DNA of 64,000 nt from Planctomycetota bacterium (GCA_024279865.1 JAJRRC010000022.1:62001-126000); one strand, 5' to 3'. Numbered from the stretch's first letter, positions 10,040 through 19,631 are shown. Notes: generated by a model from the letters alone, not told the origin. Made by a program: numbers and translations.

Positions 10040-10357
10040 ATGACGACCACAACCTTCGAATTTTCTATTCGACCGTACGAGATACCCCCTTGCTGCCAAA
10101 ATGCCCCAAGTACAACTGACCAACTCCCTGACAACGGAGACGATGTCACGCTATATCTAAAAATAGACGAAGACCATCGTAATCCTATTTATGCCAAAAT
10201 TATCTCGTCCGATCCACAGACCCGTATTTTTCAAGGCGAAATCAACAAAAGCAATCGACCTAGCAGGGATCATGCTGCACTGAAAAAAAAATTTACATTT
10301 AAGGAATGCCATATTTTTAGTTTTACCAAGGCAAACAACACAAGTGAGCCATCCTAA
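10040..10357 (+). CDS. Small hypothetical protein
   Basis: A 105-residue protein without recognised domains. It begins MTTTTFEFSIRPYEIPPCC and is predicted to be soluble, with alternating hydrophobic strands (DDVTLYLKIDEDHRNPIYAK) and a Lys-rich stretch ALKKKFTFKE near the C-terminus, which looks like a small beta-rich domain. It lacks an obvious ribosome-binding site and is AT-richer than the surrounding genes. It is isolated between two convergent units. The strand pattern and lack of in-frame interruptions favour a real gene, but it could be spurious. Confidence 0.45.
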   Translation: MTTTTFEFSIRPYEIPPCCQNAPSTTDQLPDNGDDVTLYLKIDEDHRNPIYAKIISSDPQTRIFQGEINKSNRPSRDHAALKKKFTFKECHIFSFTKANNTSEPS

Positions 10358-10405
10358 AGACAACCTCCCCTTGTCATGTACACCCACTTTTTTGTTTTTT
10401 TGTAG

Positions 10406-12784
10406 TTATCGCTTCTGGGCTTCAAAGGCACTTCCGGGGGCGGGGGTGCTTCTGGGGGTGGCTCGTTCATTGCAGCGTTTGGCGTCTTTGTCTGAAAGCT
10501 GCTTGGCGGGGTCGAGGTAGGCTTGCTCACTTAGGTGCAATGCTTGCTGATAGCTCGCTGCCGCGTCGGCATGACGACCCATTCGCCATAACAAATCCGC
10601 ATAAGCTAGCCTGTCTTGCAAACTATGGTGGTTGCGAAGCAAAATCTTGTGCCACATGGACGTGGCCAACGACCGACGGCCGGGCTGATTCAGTAGCTCC
10701 GCACCCCGCTCTTGAAGCTGAGCTTCAAGACGCATCAAAGACAATTCATCTAGGCCTGCCTTCTTCGCATCAGCCAAAACACCCAACGCCAATTTAAACC
10801 ACTGGCCTGCTTGACGCTGATTGCCCCGACGCTGATGGGCATACGCAATTTCCATACTCAACACCGTACGCCAACGCCAAAGGGTGGGATCGGTACGAAT
10901 GAAAAGACTCGCTTGCTTGAGGCCATCAAGAGCACCTTGGTAATTCTTTTGGCGCAACTGTTCGGCTGCTTGGCGCATTTGAGCCTGATGCCCTGCTATG
11001 GGCATGGCCGCCAGCCGTGTTGTCTGGACTGCCACAGCCAACATCGCCAAAGGCATGACCCACAACCACCCCGACGGCCTAGGAGGCTTTGAAGGGGTTA
11101 AAACCTTGGGCATGGTGCGGGTGTTGGCGGGACCTGCTGCGGCAATGCCGACCATGAACATGGCCATGGCCACAGCGCCTTCATGGAAAAAAGTCATTTC
11201 AATTTGAGCATGAATCAACAACACCGCCGCGGCAGCAAACAAACCCAACTGCATCGCCCGCTCGGTAAGCCAACCGGGACTACTCAACACACTCATCATC
11301 ACAATGAAACCAATCGTGCCAAGGATCAACCCCCCGATCCCTTCGGGGCTGAGCAGAGCTTCCCATTGAATCAGAAGTTGAGTTCCAAAAACCAACACCG
11401 CCAAAGTCAACGCCACCAAAACCGTTCCGTCAGCAATGCTGCCGGGCGATGTGGGGGGGGCATGATCAGGTTTGTTTATTTCTCTCTTTTGGGTTGTTTG
11501 ATCGGTTGTGTCTGGGGATTTTTTCTTCGGCACAACAGGCTGCAACCTTGCCGCGAGTTGTCCGCTACGCCATAACCAGATTAAAAGCAGCAAGGTCCAT
11601 GCAATACCACCAAGGCCCAGCATGACAATCTGATCGATAAAAACATTGTGCGTGCTGGTCACTTCTTCAGGATTGATTGGATTTTTGTATTGCGTATACG
11701 CTTGCTTAAAGCGGCCAGGCCCCACGCCGACTTTTTGCACCCAAGGCGAAGCGTCCTCCGCCACGCGAATGGCACCTTGCCAATAGTGATAGCGAAACAG
11801 CAAACTCTTTTCACCCTCCGGATTGCTTGCTGGCGGTGGACCCATCACCGCTCCACGCGCCCAGACCAAGGCAATCACGCCCACCATCATCAAGACCGCC
11901 AAGACTGAAAACGCATACTTAAAATATTTTGTTTTATGCACCGCCCACGCCAAGCCCAACAACAACACACCTGCCACCAAAGCAACGGCAGCCCCCTTGG
12001 AATGGGTCAAATACACACAAACCAACCCCCCCACCACCACCAACGCAGGCACCCACGCCCACGCTCGCCACCGGCGCATCACGTTGATCGTAATCACCGC
12101 GCCCAGCAAGCTCAGAGCAGCCATGATCGAACCAAACACATTGGACAAGCCAAACGAGCCCGTCACATCGGGAAACATCAGGCGGCGTTTGTACAAGACA
12201 TGTTGAGCGGACCCTTCAGACCAGCCGCGAGATTTTAAAATCGATGACTCATTTTCCAAGAACATCGAAACCGTCTGCGGGTGTTCGAGCCAAAGATACA
12301 TCAAACTTTTGACGGTCAGTGGAATGACCATCGCGCACAAGGCAGCCACGATATAGGGGCGAAGCTTCGCGTCTTCTGCCAGATGCCGCCCGGCCAGTCC
12401 CAAGCCAATCGCGCCAATCCAACTGCTCCCTTTTAAAAGATTGTCGATATGCACAGGCATGTGATACAAACACACCCCGATCCCCCCCAACGCCAACAGC
12501 GTAGAGAACCATGCAATCCGACGGCCAGCCAAATGGTGCAACGCCATCACCGCCGCCGCAAGCAACACGCTGAACACATTGAGCCAAACAGCCACATGGG
12601 GGCCTAGAATTGTCAGCGGGCTGGCAGCCTGTTCCGAACGCGGGTCCACATCCCAATACACCTGAGGCAAGATCGGAACCACCACGCCCAGCAAAACAAC
12701 CGCCAAGGTTCCCAGCATGGCCAGCAGCAATCCGTGATGCACCCATTTGGCGCACGTTTGTGTTTCTAACGCATTTGATGTCAT
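10406..12784 (-). CDS. O-antigen-ligase-like membrane protein with TPR C-terminus
   Basis: A 792-residue protein. The first roughly 560 residues contain a dozen transmembrane helices with the Wzy/WaaL-type large periplasmic loop, including YHYWQGAIRVAEDASPWVQK and GVGPGRFKQAYTQY, typical of PF04932 ligases. From about residue 620, TPR-like helical repeats follow (AEQLRQKNYQGALDGLKQAS; WRMGRHADAAASYQQALHLS). Members join or polymerise undecaprenyl-linked glycans in the outer leaflet. The ATG at 12784 is preferred, six codons inside the longest frame. The extreme C-terminus (RSTPAPGSAFEAQKR) is encoded by copies of the GC-rich 12-bp repeat, which may have altered the original end. It is probably co-transcribed with the gene at 12821. 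Confidence 0.76.
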   Translation of the reverse strand: MTSNALETQTCAKWVHHGLLLAMLGTLAVVLLGVVVPILPQVYWDVDPRSEQAASPLTILGPHVAVWLNVFSVLLAAAVMALHHLAGRRIAWFSTLLALGGIGVCLYHMPVHIDNLLKGSSWIGAIGLGLAGRHLAEDAKLRPYIVAALCAMVIPLTVKSLMYLWLEHPQTVSMFLENESSILKSRGWSEGSAQHVLYKRRLMFPDVTGSFGLSNVFGSIMAALSLLGAVITINVMRRWRAWAWVPALVVVGGLVCVYLTHSKGAAVALVAGVLLLGLAWAVHKTKYFKYAFSVLAVLMMVGVIALVWARGAVMGPPPASNPEGEKSLLFRYHYWQGAIRVAEDASPWVQKVGVGPGRFKQAYTQYKNPINPEEVTSTHNVFIDQIVMLGLGGIAWTLLLLIWLWRSGQLAARLQPVVPKKKSPDTTDQTTQKREINKPDHAPPTSPGSIADGTVLVALTLAVLVFGTQLLIQWEALLSPEGIGGLILGTIGFIVMMSVLSSPGWLTERAMQLGLFAAAAVLLIHAQIEMTFFHEGAVAMAMFMVGIAAAGPANTRTMPKVLTPSKPPRPSGWLWVMPLAMLAVAVQTTRLAAMPIAGHQAQMRQAAEQLRQKNYQGALDGLKQASLFIRTDPTLWRWRTVLSMEIAYAHQRRGNQRQAGQWFKLALGVLADAKKAGLDELSLMRLEAQLQERGAELLNQPGRRSLATSMWHKILLRNHHSLQDRLAYADLLWRMGRHADAAASYQQALHLSEQAYLDPAKQLSDKDAKRCNERATPRSTPAPGSAFEAQKR
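10428..10461. repeat. GC-rich 12-bp minisatellite in the 3' end of the ligase-like gene
   Basis: On the coding strand, CCCCCAGAAGCA and CCCCCGGAAGTG units flank CCCCCG and encode RSTPAPGSA. They belong to the same family as 28895, 29505, 41896, 45771, 62504 and 63685. Confidence 0.7.
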
Positions 12785-12820
12785 AAGGAACAAATCGGCC
12801 AAACCCGCATGGAATCACCA

Positions 12821-13465
12821 CTAATGAGGCTTGCCGACGGAGAGGGTCGCATTGAGCAATTCGGAGATTTGAGGCAAATCTTTCTGGCGGTTGAAACTGA
12901 GGAACTGAGGCTTCTGTTCTTCTTCCCAATGCAAAAAAGTTTTGCCGATGCCTGGATAGTCTGCCATTTGAGAGGGACCGCCCAAGCCTCGACCAATGGC
13001 CTGGTCCACCACAATACGGGCCGTCCGAACACGCCACGCTGAGGGAAGCGGTTCAATTTGGCCTGTTAAATCGCCCATGGCCCATTTGGCCATGATGCCT
13101 GCCTGGTCTTGACTGAGCCCTAGACAATTCAGTAGCACGATCAAATAATCCGTCGGGATCAACGGCATGTCCGCAGGCAACAAGACCACCAGATCTTCAG
13201 GCTCACCTTCAGCCAAAATCGCTTTGAGCCCATGCAACGGCCCCTGATGGGCCTGTTCATCACGAATAATTTTATCGAAAACTTCAGCCCCCGCAGGTAA
13301 CGGTTGATCCGGACCCAGACTCAGCCAACAGCCATCGGGATTGAGGTCTTTGTGACGTTCGATGAGCCACGGCAGAATGGGCTTCCCATCAATCTGCACC
13401 CGTAATTTGGATTGTCCAAAACGGCTACTGCGTCCACCGGCCAAAATGCAAAGATATGTTGCCAT
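12821..13465 (-). CDS. MobA-like NTP transferase (molybdenum cofactor guanylyltransferase family)
   Basis: A 214-residue nucleotidyltransferase of the MobA/IspD fold. The nucleotide-binding start CILAGGRSSRFGQSKLRVQI has the LxGGxSxRxGxxK signature. LVVLLPADMPLIPTDYL near residue 100 is the CD-type metal-binding motif, with Ala before the Asp. MobA adds GMP to molybdopterin; relatives act on other cofactors or sugars. No other molybdenum cofactor gene is nearby and similarity to classical MobA weakens after residue 130, so the family is firmer than the substrate. ATG at 13465 is used since the sequence begins directly with the signature there. The stop lies 36 bp before the ligase-like start, suggesting an operon. 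Confidence 0.68.
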   Translation of the reverse strand: MATYLCILAGGRSSRFGQSKLRVQIDGKPILPWLIERHKDLNPDGCWLSLGPDQPLPAGAEVFDKIIRDEQAHQGPLHGLKAILAEGEPEDLVVLLPADMPLIPTDYLIVLLNCLGLSQDQAGIMAKWAMGDLTGQIEPLPSAWRVRTARIVVDQAIGRGLGGPSQMADYPGIGKTFLHWEEEQKPQFLSFNRQKDLPQISELLNATLSVGKPH

Positions 13466-13565
13466 CGTACTTGCTACCAATTGTAAGTAATTTCGACGTT
13501 GTTTGTCACCCTCAAACTACAAGCAAATGCTATTTTTAATCCGGCCACACCCCCACGCATGGCAT

Positions 13566-13991
13566 TTAATCCAACGCTTCTCGAATCAACTTGATCAACG
13601 GCTCTGCCTCATCCGAGACCAATTGATCGGCAGGCCAAGTGATTCCCAGCCCCCCATCAGCGTCTTTGGGAATGATATGAAAATGCACATGGTCGACGGC
13701 TTGATGAGCCTCCGAACCGTTGTTTTGCAAAATGTTCCAAGCGTTGATCCCCGTGGCCTGCTTCACCGCACGGCTAAGCCTGGGCAAAACCCGCCCAATC
13801 TTGGCTGCCACATCCTCGGAAACTTCATCCAATGTTTGGTTATGCGTTTTAGGGATCACCAACGTATGACCGGCTGACAAAGGATTCACATCCAAAAAGG
13901 CCAACACGTCCTCATCTTCGTAAATCTTGTGGCAAGGAATTTGACCTGCTGCAATCTTGCAAAAAATACAATCGGGGTCCGATGCGACCAT
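13566..13991 (-). CDS. HIT family protein (nucleotide hydrolase/transferase)
   Basis: A 141-residue HINT-branch histidine-triad protein. CIFCKIAAGQIPCHKIYEDE begins the domain and HVHFHIIP at residues 101-108 is the catalytic triad, with the middle His as nucleophile on AMP derivatives. DPDCIFC resembles the zinc-binding pair seen in bacterial HINT proteins. Such proteins hydrolyse adenosine phosphoramidates and aminoacyl-AMP. ATG at 13991 fits the family length; the longer frame adds ten hydrophobic residues. It starts 31 bp after the trpA stop and is probably in the same transcript, without an evident functional link. Confidence 0.9.
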   Translation of the reverse strand: MVASDPDCIFCKIAAGQIPCHKIYEDEDVLAFLDVNPLSAGHTLVIPKTHNQTLDEVSEDVAAKIGRVLPRLSRAVKQATGINAWNILQNNGSEAHQAVDHVHFHIIPKDADGGLGITWPADQLVSDEAEPLIKLIREALD

Positions 13992-14022
13992 GACGACAAC
14001 TCCTAATTTAGATAAAATCACA

Positions 14023-14826
14023 TTAGCGTTTTAATCCCGTGGCTAATTCCTGCATGAACGAGCCCAAGTGAGAAACCACCGCATCAGAACCCTGCTCACG
14101 CACGTCGGCAATTCGACGCACCAACGCAGAACCCACAATCGCAGCATCGGCCGCCGCCACCACGTCGCTCACCTGCTGGGCCGTCGAAACACCAAACCCC
14201 ACCGTGATGGGTAAATCAGTGGCCTGACGCAAAACCTCAATCCGGTCCGTCAAGTCCGGTGGAAGTGATGCTTGTTCACCCGTGATCCCCGCTCGAGCCA
14301 GCAAATACACAAAACCACTGCTGGCGGCAGCAATCTGCTCGGCCCGCTTGGGAGGGGTCGTCGGTGCAATGAGAAAACTCAGGATTGCACCATTTTTCTG
14401 CACAAGGTCCCGAGCTTTATCAGATTCTTCTAAGGGCAAGTCTGGAAAAATAAACCCATCAATCCCAGCCCCCACCGCGTCGGCAATGAACGCTTCATCG
14501 CCCAAACGATGCACAATGGAATAGCTCACCATGGCAACAAGGCCAATCTCTAACTGCTCCCGTACATCCGCGACCGATTGAAGGATGTCAACGACGTTAA
14601 GCCCTTGATCCAGCACGTAACTCATCGAAGCCTGAATCACCGGGCCGTCGGCAATGGGATCGGAAAAGGGAAATCCCAATTCACAGATCGACGCGCCAGC
14701 CTCTTGGGCTGCCAGCAGCAACTTGCCAGAGGTTTTTAAATCAGGGTCCCCCATCGTCAGATAAGGCATCAGAGCTTTGGCGTTGTCTTTCGCCAAACGG
14801 GTAAAAATAGCATCAATACGATTCAT
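14023..14826 (-). CDS. trpA: Tryptophan synthase alpha chain
   Basis: A 267-residue TIM-barrel subunit that splits indole-3-glycerol phosphate into indole and glyceraldehyde 3-phosphate, passing indole to TrpB. ELGFPFSDPIADGP carries Glu49 and Asp60, the catalytic pair at the positions found in Escherichia coli. The loop FIFPDLPLEES and the phosphate-binding VGFGVS and AAIVGSALV segments are present. The gene starts MNRIDAIFTRL with ATG at 14826. trpB and the other trp genes do not adjoin; the downstream gene encodes a HIT protein. The upstream gap is a repeat element, so the promoter may lie in or near it. Confidence 0.95.
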   Translation of the reverse strand: MNRIDAIFTRLAKDNAKALMPYLTMGDPDLKTSGKLLLAAQEAGASICELGFPFSDPIADGPVIQASMSYVLDQGLNVVDILQSVADVREQLEIGLVAMVSYSIVHRLGDEAFIADAVGAGIDGFIFPDLPLEESDKARDLVQKNGAILSFLIAPTTPPKRAEQIAAASSGFVYLLARAGITGEQASLPPDLTDRIEVLRQATDLPITVGFGVSTAQQVSDVVAAADAAIVGSALVRRIADVREQGSDAVVSHLGSFMQELATGLKR

Positions 14827-14849
14827 CTAAATCAATCTTTTAAGAAACT

Positions 14850-15010
14850 CTCAGCAATCAGCAATCAGCTGTCAGTCATCAGTAAGAAAAAAACAAAATA
14901 CAATGATGCACATCATATCATTTCTATTTTTATCCATAACTTTCAGGCATGGTACGACTGATTTTGGGGGTCTTTTTTCTGACTGAAAGCTGATGGCTGA
15001 TAGCTGAAAA
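14850..15010. repeat. Heptamer-array element with inverted arms
   Basis: The gap between trpA and the next gene is filled by two degenerate heptamer arrays in opposite orientation. The left arm (14850-14886) contains CAGCAATCAGCAATCAGCTG; the right arm (14976-15010) contains CTGAAAGCTGATGGCTGATA. About 90 bp of unrelated AT-rich sequence lie between. On one strand, the unit reads RCTGAYN. The element may be a mobile repeat or a folded RNA. Confidence 0.7.
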
Positions 15011-15012
15011 CT

Positions 15013-15993
15013 TTAAAATGAAGCTCGCCAATTCAAGGCAAACATACCACTTAACAACAAACCAAAACCGCCTGCGATTTCGATTTCCATGCCTGACATG
15101 GACAGCTCCATCGCAGAAGGTCCCAACAGCCAAACCCCCACAAACCCAAAGATCGGCAACAGCGTGAGCAACCCCGGATTCCGCCGATTGACCGAAGCCA
15201 ACCCCACGCACCCAGGCAACAACATCGCGAACCCCAATCCAAACCACAACGAAGCGAGCAACCATAAATTAAAAATCAAACTAATCGGGACCACCATCAA
15301 GTCCCCCCGCCCCGCCAAATTCGCGGCCGCCCGATGACCCTGCCAACGATTCAACAATGCCAGCGTCATGATCATCGATGCTGCATGAAACAACGGCAAG
15401 TCCTGAGGCATCACTCCAAACGGCATTTTAATCCCCCCCCACGCAGAGGGAATAAACGCCACTGCCACGAGAATGCTGATAAACAAATCCCCGGTCATCC
15501 GAAGATGACGCACCGCCAAGGCCCCCTGCCAAAAGATCGGCCAACCCGCAGAGATCAACATCCAACCCACCAGAACCATTTCAATGAGCCACGGATACGT
15601 GAGCGACCGAGGCCCCACCACGCCACCTGCTAAAAAAGGGGATAGATAGTGCAACAGCATCGCGGGCAATCCACAGACAATGGCCGTCGCAAAACGTGAC
15701 TTGTATTCATGGATCGTCTTTTGGCGCAAAGTATCTAAATCAGCTTCAGGCTGATAGATATTGCCCGCCCGGTCACGGATTTCTAGGCCAAACTGTCGAG
15801 CCACCGAAGCAGCCCCGTCAACTTGTTCTTCGGTGAGAGCTTGGGCGTTTTGGCTTAACTGGGCGCACTGACCGGCAGGGTCCACGCTGTTTTCGAAGCC
15901 CGCTTGATGCCAGGCCGTTGAAAGCGATCTCGCCAAGCGTGGGTCGGTCAGGCCGTCGAGAACCAGATGTGTGATAGCGGGTTGATCAGACAT
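15013..15993 (-). CDS. P-type-ATPase-like membrane protein lacking catalytic domains
   Basis: A 326-residue protein. The N-terminal 80 residues resemble a degenerate heavy-metal-associated domain. From residue 95 comes RQKTIHEYKSRFATAIVCGL and then SAGWPIFWQGALAVRHLRM followed by TGDLFISILVAVAFIPSAWG; this pattern (helix, GWPIF..GA..., then a short loop and helix) is that of transmembrane helices 1-4 of copper/zinc P1B-type ATPases. The CPx metal motif, DKTG phosphorylation site and nucleotide-binding domain are absent and the C-terminus is hydrophobic (five or six further helices). It could be a membrane sensor or a relict. Its start overlaps the metH stop by 8 bp, implying translational coupling. 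Function unknown. Confidence 0.62.
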   Translation of the reverse strand: MSDQPAITHLVLDGLTDPRLARSLSTAWHQAGFENSVDPAGQCAQLSQNAQALTEEQVDGAASVARQFGLEIRDRAGNIYQPEADLDTLRQKTIHEYKSRFATAIVCGLPAMLLHYLSPFLAGGVVGPRSLTYPWLIEMVLVGWMLISAGWPIFWQGALAVRHLRMTGDLFISILVAVAFIPSAWGGIKMPFGVMPQDLPLFHAASMIMTLALLNRWQGHRAAANLAGRGDLMVVPISLIFNLWLLASLWFGLGFAMLLPGCVGLASVNRRNPGLLTLLPIFGFVGVWLLGPSAMELSMSGMEIEIAGGFGLLLSGMFALNWRASF

Positions 15994-18900
15994 TGAAATA
16001 CTTGGCTTGTGGGTGATGGACGATAATCGCGCTGGTGGATTGTTCGGGATCAATCTGCCAATTTTCGGTCAAGACACAACCGATGCGTTCGGGCTTGAGT
16101 AGGCGGAACAATTTATCTTGATCGCTCATCTCCGGGCAAGCGGGATAGCCAAAGCTGTAACGGCTACCTTGGTAATTCTGGGTAAAGAGTTTGCGAACTT
16201 CGGGGGAATCGTTGCCGTCAATTCCCAGTTCTTGGCGAATACGTTTGTGCCACAGTTCAGCAAGAGCTTCAGCCGCCTCGACCCCGAAGCCATGGAGGTA
16301 GAGATACTCTTGGTATTCGTCAGCCTTGAAAAGCTCTGCTGTTTTCTTGCTTACGGTTTGTCCCATGGTCACACAGGACAGGGCAATCACATCCTTGCGA
16401 TCTGACCGGAAAAAGCTGCTAATGCACAAGCTCTGTCTGTCTTCTTGGCGTGGAAAGGAAAAACGCTCAATGGGTTTGTCATGATCTTCAGGATCAAAAA
16501 CAATGAGATCATCGCCTTGGCTTTGGCAGGGATAGTAGCCGTAAACCACGCTTGGGAGCAGGAGTTTTTCTTCTTTGCACTGGCGAGCGATGCGGTCAAA
16601 AACGGGGTCCACTTTGTCTTGGATCATCGTTGCATAATCCGCATCGGAGAGCTTGCCTTTTTTGAACTGCCACTGGCCTCGGTACAGAGCGGTTCGGTTG
16701 ATATAGTTATAAATCTCAGAGAGGTCCACATTCTCCACCAAGCGATCCCCCCAGAATGGTGGTTCTGGAATATCGACTTTTTCAATGACAAGGGGCTTGG
16801 CTGCTTTTTTCGGCGGGGTGGTCTTCGCGGCCGCCTCGGCGCGTTTGGCGAGGCGGGTTTCGATTTCTTCTTCAAGAAAATCCAATTCGCCCGAGGCAAG
16901 GATGTTCATCACGCGTAAGCCTTCAAACGCATCTTTGCCGTGGTAGGTTCGCCCGCCAGTTTCTGCATAGATCGCTCGCAGGTGACTGTCACAATAGTGC
17001 CGAGATAAAGCTGCACCGCCTAGGAGCATGGGCACGTCAACGCCTTGGGAGACGAGTTCTTTGAGATTGTCTTCCATGATGTTCACGGATTTGACCAACA
17101 GGCCTGACAGCCCGATGGCATCAGCCTGAGTTTCACGCCATTTGTCGAGGATGGCATTGATGGGTTGTTTGATGCCGATGTTAAAAACGGTGAAGCCGTT
17201 GTTGGTGAGAATAATATCCACCAAGTTTTTACCGATGTCGTGCACGTCCCCTTTGACGGTGGCGAGGACGATGGAGCCTTTGCTTTGGCTCTCACTTTTG
17301 GGCATGTGCGGTTCAAGGTGCGCGACGGCCATTTTCATGACCTCCGCTGACTGAAGTACAAACGGCAACTGCATTTGACCTGAACCAAACAACTGCCCCA
17401 CCACCTTCATACCTTCGAGCAGATGGTCATTGATAATTTCCAGTGGGCTATACGTTTTCATCGCCTCGGCAAGTGTGTCGGCAATGCCTTTTTTCTCGCC
17501 ATCAATAATATGCTGCTGCAAACGTTCCTCGGTCGAAAGTTCTGCCAAGTCTTGGGTTTGGGTTTGAGCCGCCGCATCATCAGGGAACAGCTCAATAAAG
17601 GTGGACAAGGGGTCAGGCAACGATTCGGATCGGCGGTCGTAGATCAAATCCAACGCAGCATTCCATTGTGCTTCATCAATTTTGCGTTTGGGCAAAATTT
17701 TGGTGACATGGACGATTGCGCCGGTCATGCCTGCTTCGACGAGTTCAAAGAGGAACACGCTATTGAGTACTTGGCGTGCTACGGGCTTGAGGCCGAAGCT
17801 GACATTGGAGAGGCCGCAGGTGATTTGGCTATCGGGGAACGCTGCTGCGATGAGCTTGGTCCCCTCAATGGTTTCCAATGCAGAGCGACGGTCCATTTCC
17901 ATGCCTGTGGAAATGGGTAGGACCAAGGGGTCGAACATGATGTCTGCTGGGGCAAGTCCATGGGCTTGCGTTGCCAATTTGAACATACGCGAAGCAATGC
18001 TGATTTTTCGATCAGCGGTGCGTGCCATGGCCTCTTGGGGATCTTCATCAATACAACCCAGCACGAGGCCTGCATTGTACGTTTTGGCCAATTGGCACAT
18101 CTGGGCAAATTTATCTTCGCCATCTTCGAGGTTCGCCGAGTTGATTAGGCATTTACCGGGCGCTGCTTTGAGGCCTGCTTCAATGGTCTTAATCTGGGTC
18201 GAGTCGAGCATCAACGGCGCGTTGACCTGGCGGACGAGTCGGGAGACAAACTCGGTCATGTCCTGAGCGTTGTCTCGGCCAGCATAGTCGACATTCACAT
18301 CAATGACATGAGAGCCTTCTCGCATCTGTTGGCGAGCGATGCTGATCATTTCGTCCCAGTTTTCTTCTTCGAGCAAGCGTTTGAACAAGCGACTACCTGA
18401 CGCATTGGTGCGTTCGCCGACGTTAAGGATCGAGGCATCTTGACGGTATTCGGTCACGCTGTAGAGACTGGTACAGCCGGGCTTGACGGTTTTTTTATCA
18501 GTCGAGGCGGACGGTTGGCCTTGGAGTTTTTCGACGACTGCTTTGAGATGTTGGGGGGTGGTTCCGCAGCAACCGCCAACGATCTGCACGCCGTCGCGTT
18601 GGGCACAGGCTGCCACTGCGTCGCCGAAGGGTGTGGGCTCCAGTGGATACACCGTCTGGCCGTCGATCAACGCAGGCAAGCCCGCATTGGGCAGCACACT
18701 GATCGCTTTGGGCCAGTGCTTAGAAAGCCATTGCACGTGCTGGGCCATTTCGGTCGGGCCCGTCGCACAGTTAAGGCCAAGGCTGAGAATCGGGTACGCC
18801 TCGAGTGCCATGGCGGCCGCGGCAATTTCCGTGCCCAGCAACATGGTCCCCGTGGTTTCGATGGTCACTTGAGCCATGATGGGAATGTCCCCATCCTGAT

Positions 18901-19462
18901 CCAGCATCGCAGGCGATAGGCCACGATCCACCAAGGCTTGGAGACAAGCATTGATCGCACATTTTACTTGCAGCAAATCTTGAGAAGTTTCAATCAGAAG
19001 CACATCAGCCCCGCCATCGATGAGCCCGCCTGCCTGAAGGCAATACGAATCACTCATCGTCTGCCAGTCGGTATTGCCAAGGGTGATGAGCTTGGTCCCA
19101 GGCCCCATCGACCCAATCACAAAACGTGGCTTGTCAGGCGTCGCATGTTTGTCACAGGCTTTGCGAGCCACCTGAGCAGCGAGCTGATTAAGTTCATAAC
19201 ACCGGTCTTGCAACTCAAATTCCTGCAACACATGGCTCGCAGCCCCAAAAGAATCCGTTTCCACCTCATCACAACCGACCGCCAAGAAAGATTCGTGAAT
19301 CGCCTGGATATCGTCTGGCCGCGTCAGAAGCAAGACTTCCGTGCAGTTTTCTTTGCCTAGATAATCCTTTTCCAAGTCCAGTTCCAGCTTATGAATAGCC
19401 GTCCCCATCGCACCATCAAGGATCAAGACACGCTGTTTTAGTTGTTCGACAAAAAGACTCAT
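15986..19462 (-). CDS. metH: Cobalamin-dependent methionine synthase
   Basis: A 1158-residue, full-length four-module enzyme that methylates homocysteine with methyltetrahydrofolate through cob(I)alamin. Residues 1-320 form the homocysteine domain (LDGAMGTAIHKL, GLNCATGP and VGGCCGTTPQHL, the zinc Cys triad). Residues 350-610 are the pterin-binding barrel (NVGERTNASGSRLFKRL). The B12 module has the cap helix and GDVHDIGKNLVDIIL near residue 740, where His is the lower cobalt ligand. The C-terminal S-adenosylmethionine activation domain ends with YSFGYPACPE and HHPQAKYFNV. ATG at 19462 is preferred over 19489. No cobalamin riboswitch was recognised upstream. The P-type-ATPase-like gene overlaps its stop. 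Confidence 0.96.
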   Translation of the reverse strand: MSLFVEQLKQRVLILDGAMGTAIHKLELDLEKDYLGKENCTEVLLLTRPDDIQAIHESFLAVGCDEVETDSFGAASHVLQEFELQDRCYELNQLAAQVARKACDKHATPDKPRFVIGSMGPGTKLITLGNTDWQTMSDSYCLQAGGLIDGGADVLLIETSQDLLQVKCAINACLQALVDRGLSPAMLDQDGDIPIMAQVTIETTGTMLLGTEIAAAAMALEAYPILSLGLNCATGPTEMAQHVQWLSKHWPKAISVLPNAGLPALIDGQTVYPLEPTPFGDAVAACAQRDGVQIVGGCCGTTPQHLKAVVEKLQGQPSASTDKKTVKPGCTSLYSVTEYRQDASILNVGERTNASGSRLFKRLLEEENWDEMISIARQQMREGSHVIDVNVDYAGRDNAQDMTEFVSRLVRQVNAPLMLDSTQIKTIEAGLKAAPGKCLINSANLEDGEDKFAQMCQLAKTYNAGLVLGCIDEDPQEAMARTADRKISIASRMFKLATQAHGLAPADIMFDPLVLPISTGMEMDRRSALETIEGTKLIAAAFPDSQITCGLSNVSFGLKPVARQVLNSVFLFELVEAGMTGAIVHVTKILPKRKIDEAQWNAALDLIYDRRSESLPDPLSTFIELFPDDAAAQTQTQDLAELSTEERLQQHIIDGEKKGIADTLAEAMKTYSPLEIINDHLLEGMKVVGQLFGSGQMQLPFVLQSAEVMKMAVAHLEPHMPKSESQSKGSIVLATVKGDVHDIGKNLVDIILTNNGFTVFNIGIKQPINAILDKWRETQADAIGLSGLLVKSVNIMEDNLKELVSQGVDVPMLLGGAALSRHYCDSHLRAIYAETGGRTYHGKDAFEGLRVMNILASGELDFLEEEIETRLAKRAEAAAKTTPPKKAAKPLVIEKVDIPEPPFWGDRLVENVDLSEIYNYINRTALYRGQWQFKKGKLSDADYATMIQDKVDPVFDRIARQCKEEKLLLPSVVYGYYPCQSQGDDLIVFDPEDHDKPIERFSFPRQEDRQSLCISSFFRSDRKDVIALSCVTMGQTVSKKTAELFKADEYQEYLYLHGFGVEAAEALAELWHKRIRQELGIDGNDSPEVRKLFTQNYQGSRYSFGYPACPEMSDQDKLFRLLKPERIGCVLTENWQIDPEQSTSAIIVHHPQAKYFNV

Positions 19463-19548
19463 GGGGATTACCACCACTCCAAAGGACAATTCATAATCAA
19501 AAGACTCAGGGGGGAATCATACGCCTTGCGTATTTTTGTTGCGCGACG

Positions 19549-19565
19549 AGACTTTTATAAAGTCT
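19549..19565. promoter_or_regulatory. Inverted repeat upstream of metH
   Basis: AGACTTT-TAT-AAAGTCT is a perfect 7-bp inverted repeat about 90 bp upstream of the metH start, with a TTGACA (minus strand) partly overlapping it. It may be an operator; no regulator can be assigned from the sequence. Confidence 0.35.
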
Positions 19566-19631
19566 TGTCAATTCAGTCTCCGCGAATCACAAAACACGCG
19601 AATTTTAAATATGAGGGGTATCATATCCGAG

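Noticed and set aside
12249-13037. A 262-residue minus-strand frame bridging two genes
   Set aside because: It overlaps both the ligase-like and MobA-like genes in another frame; both of these have recognisable motifs.
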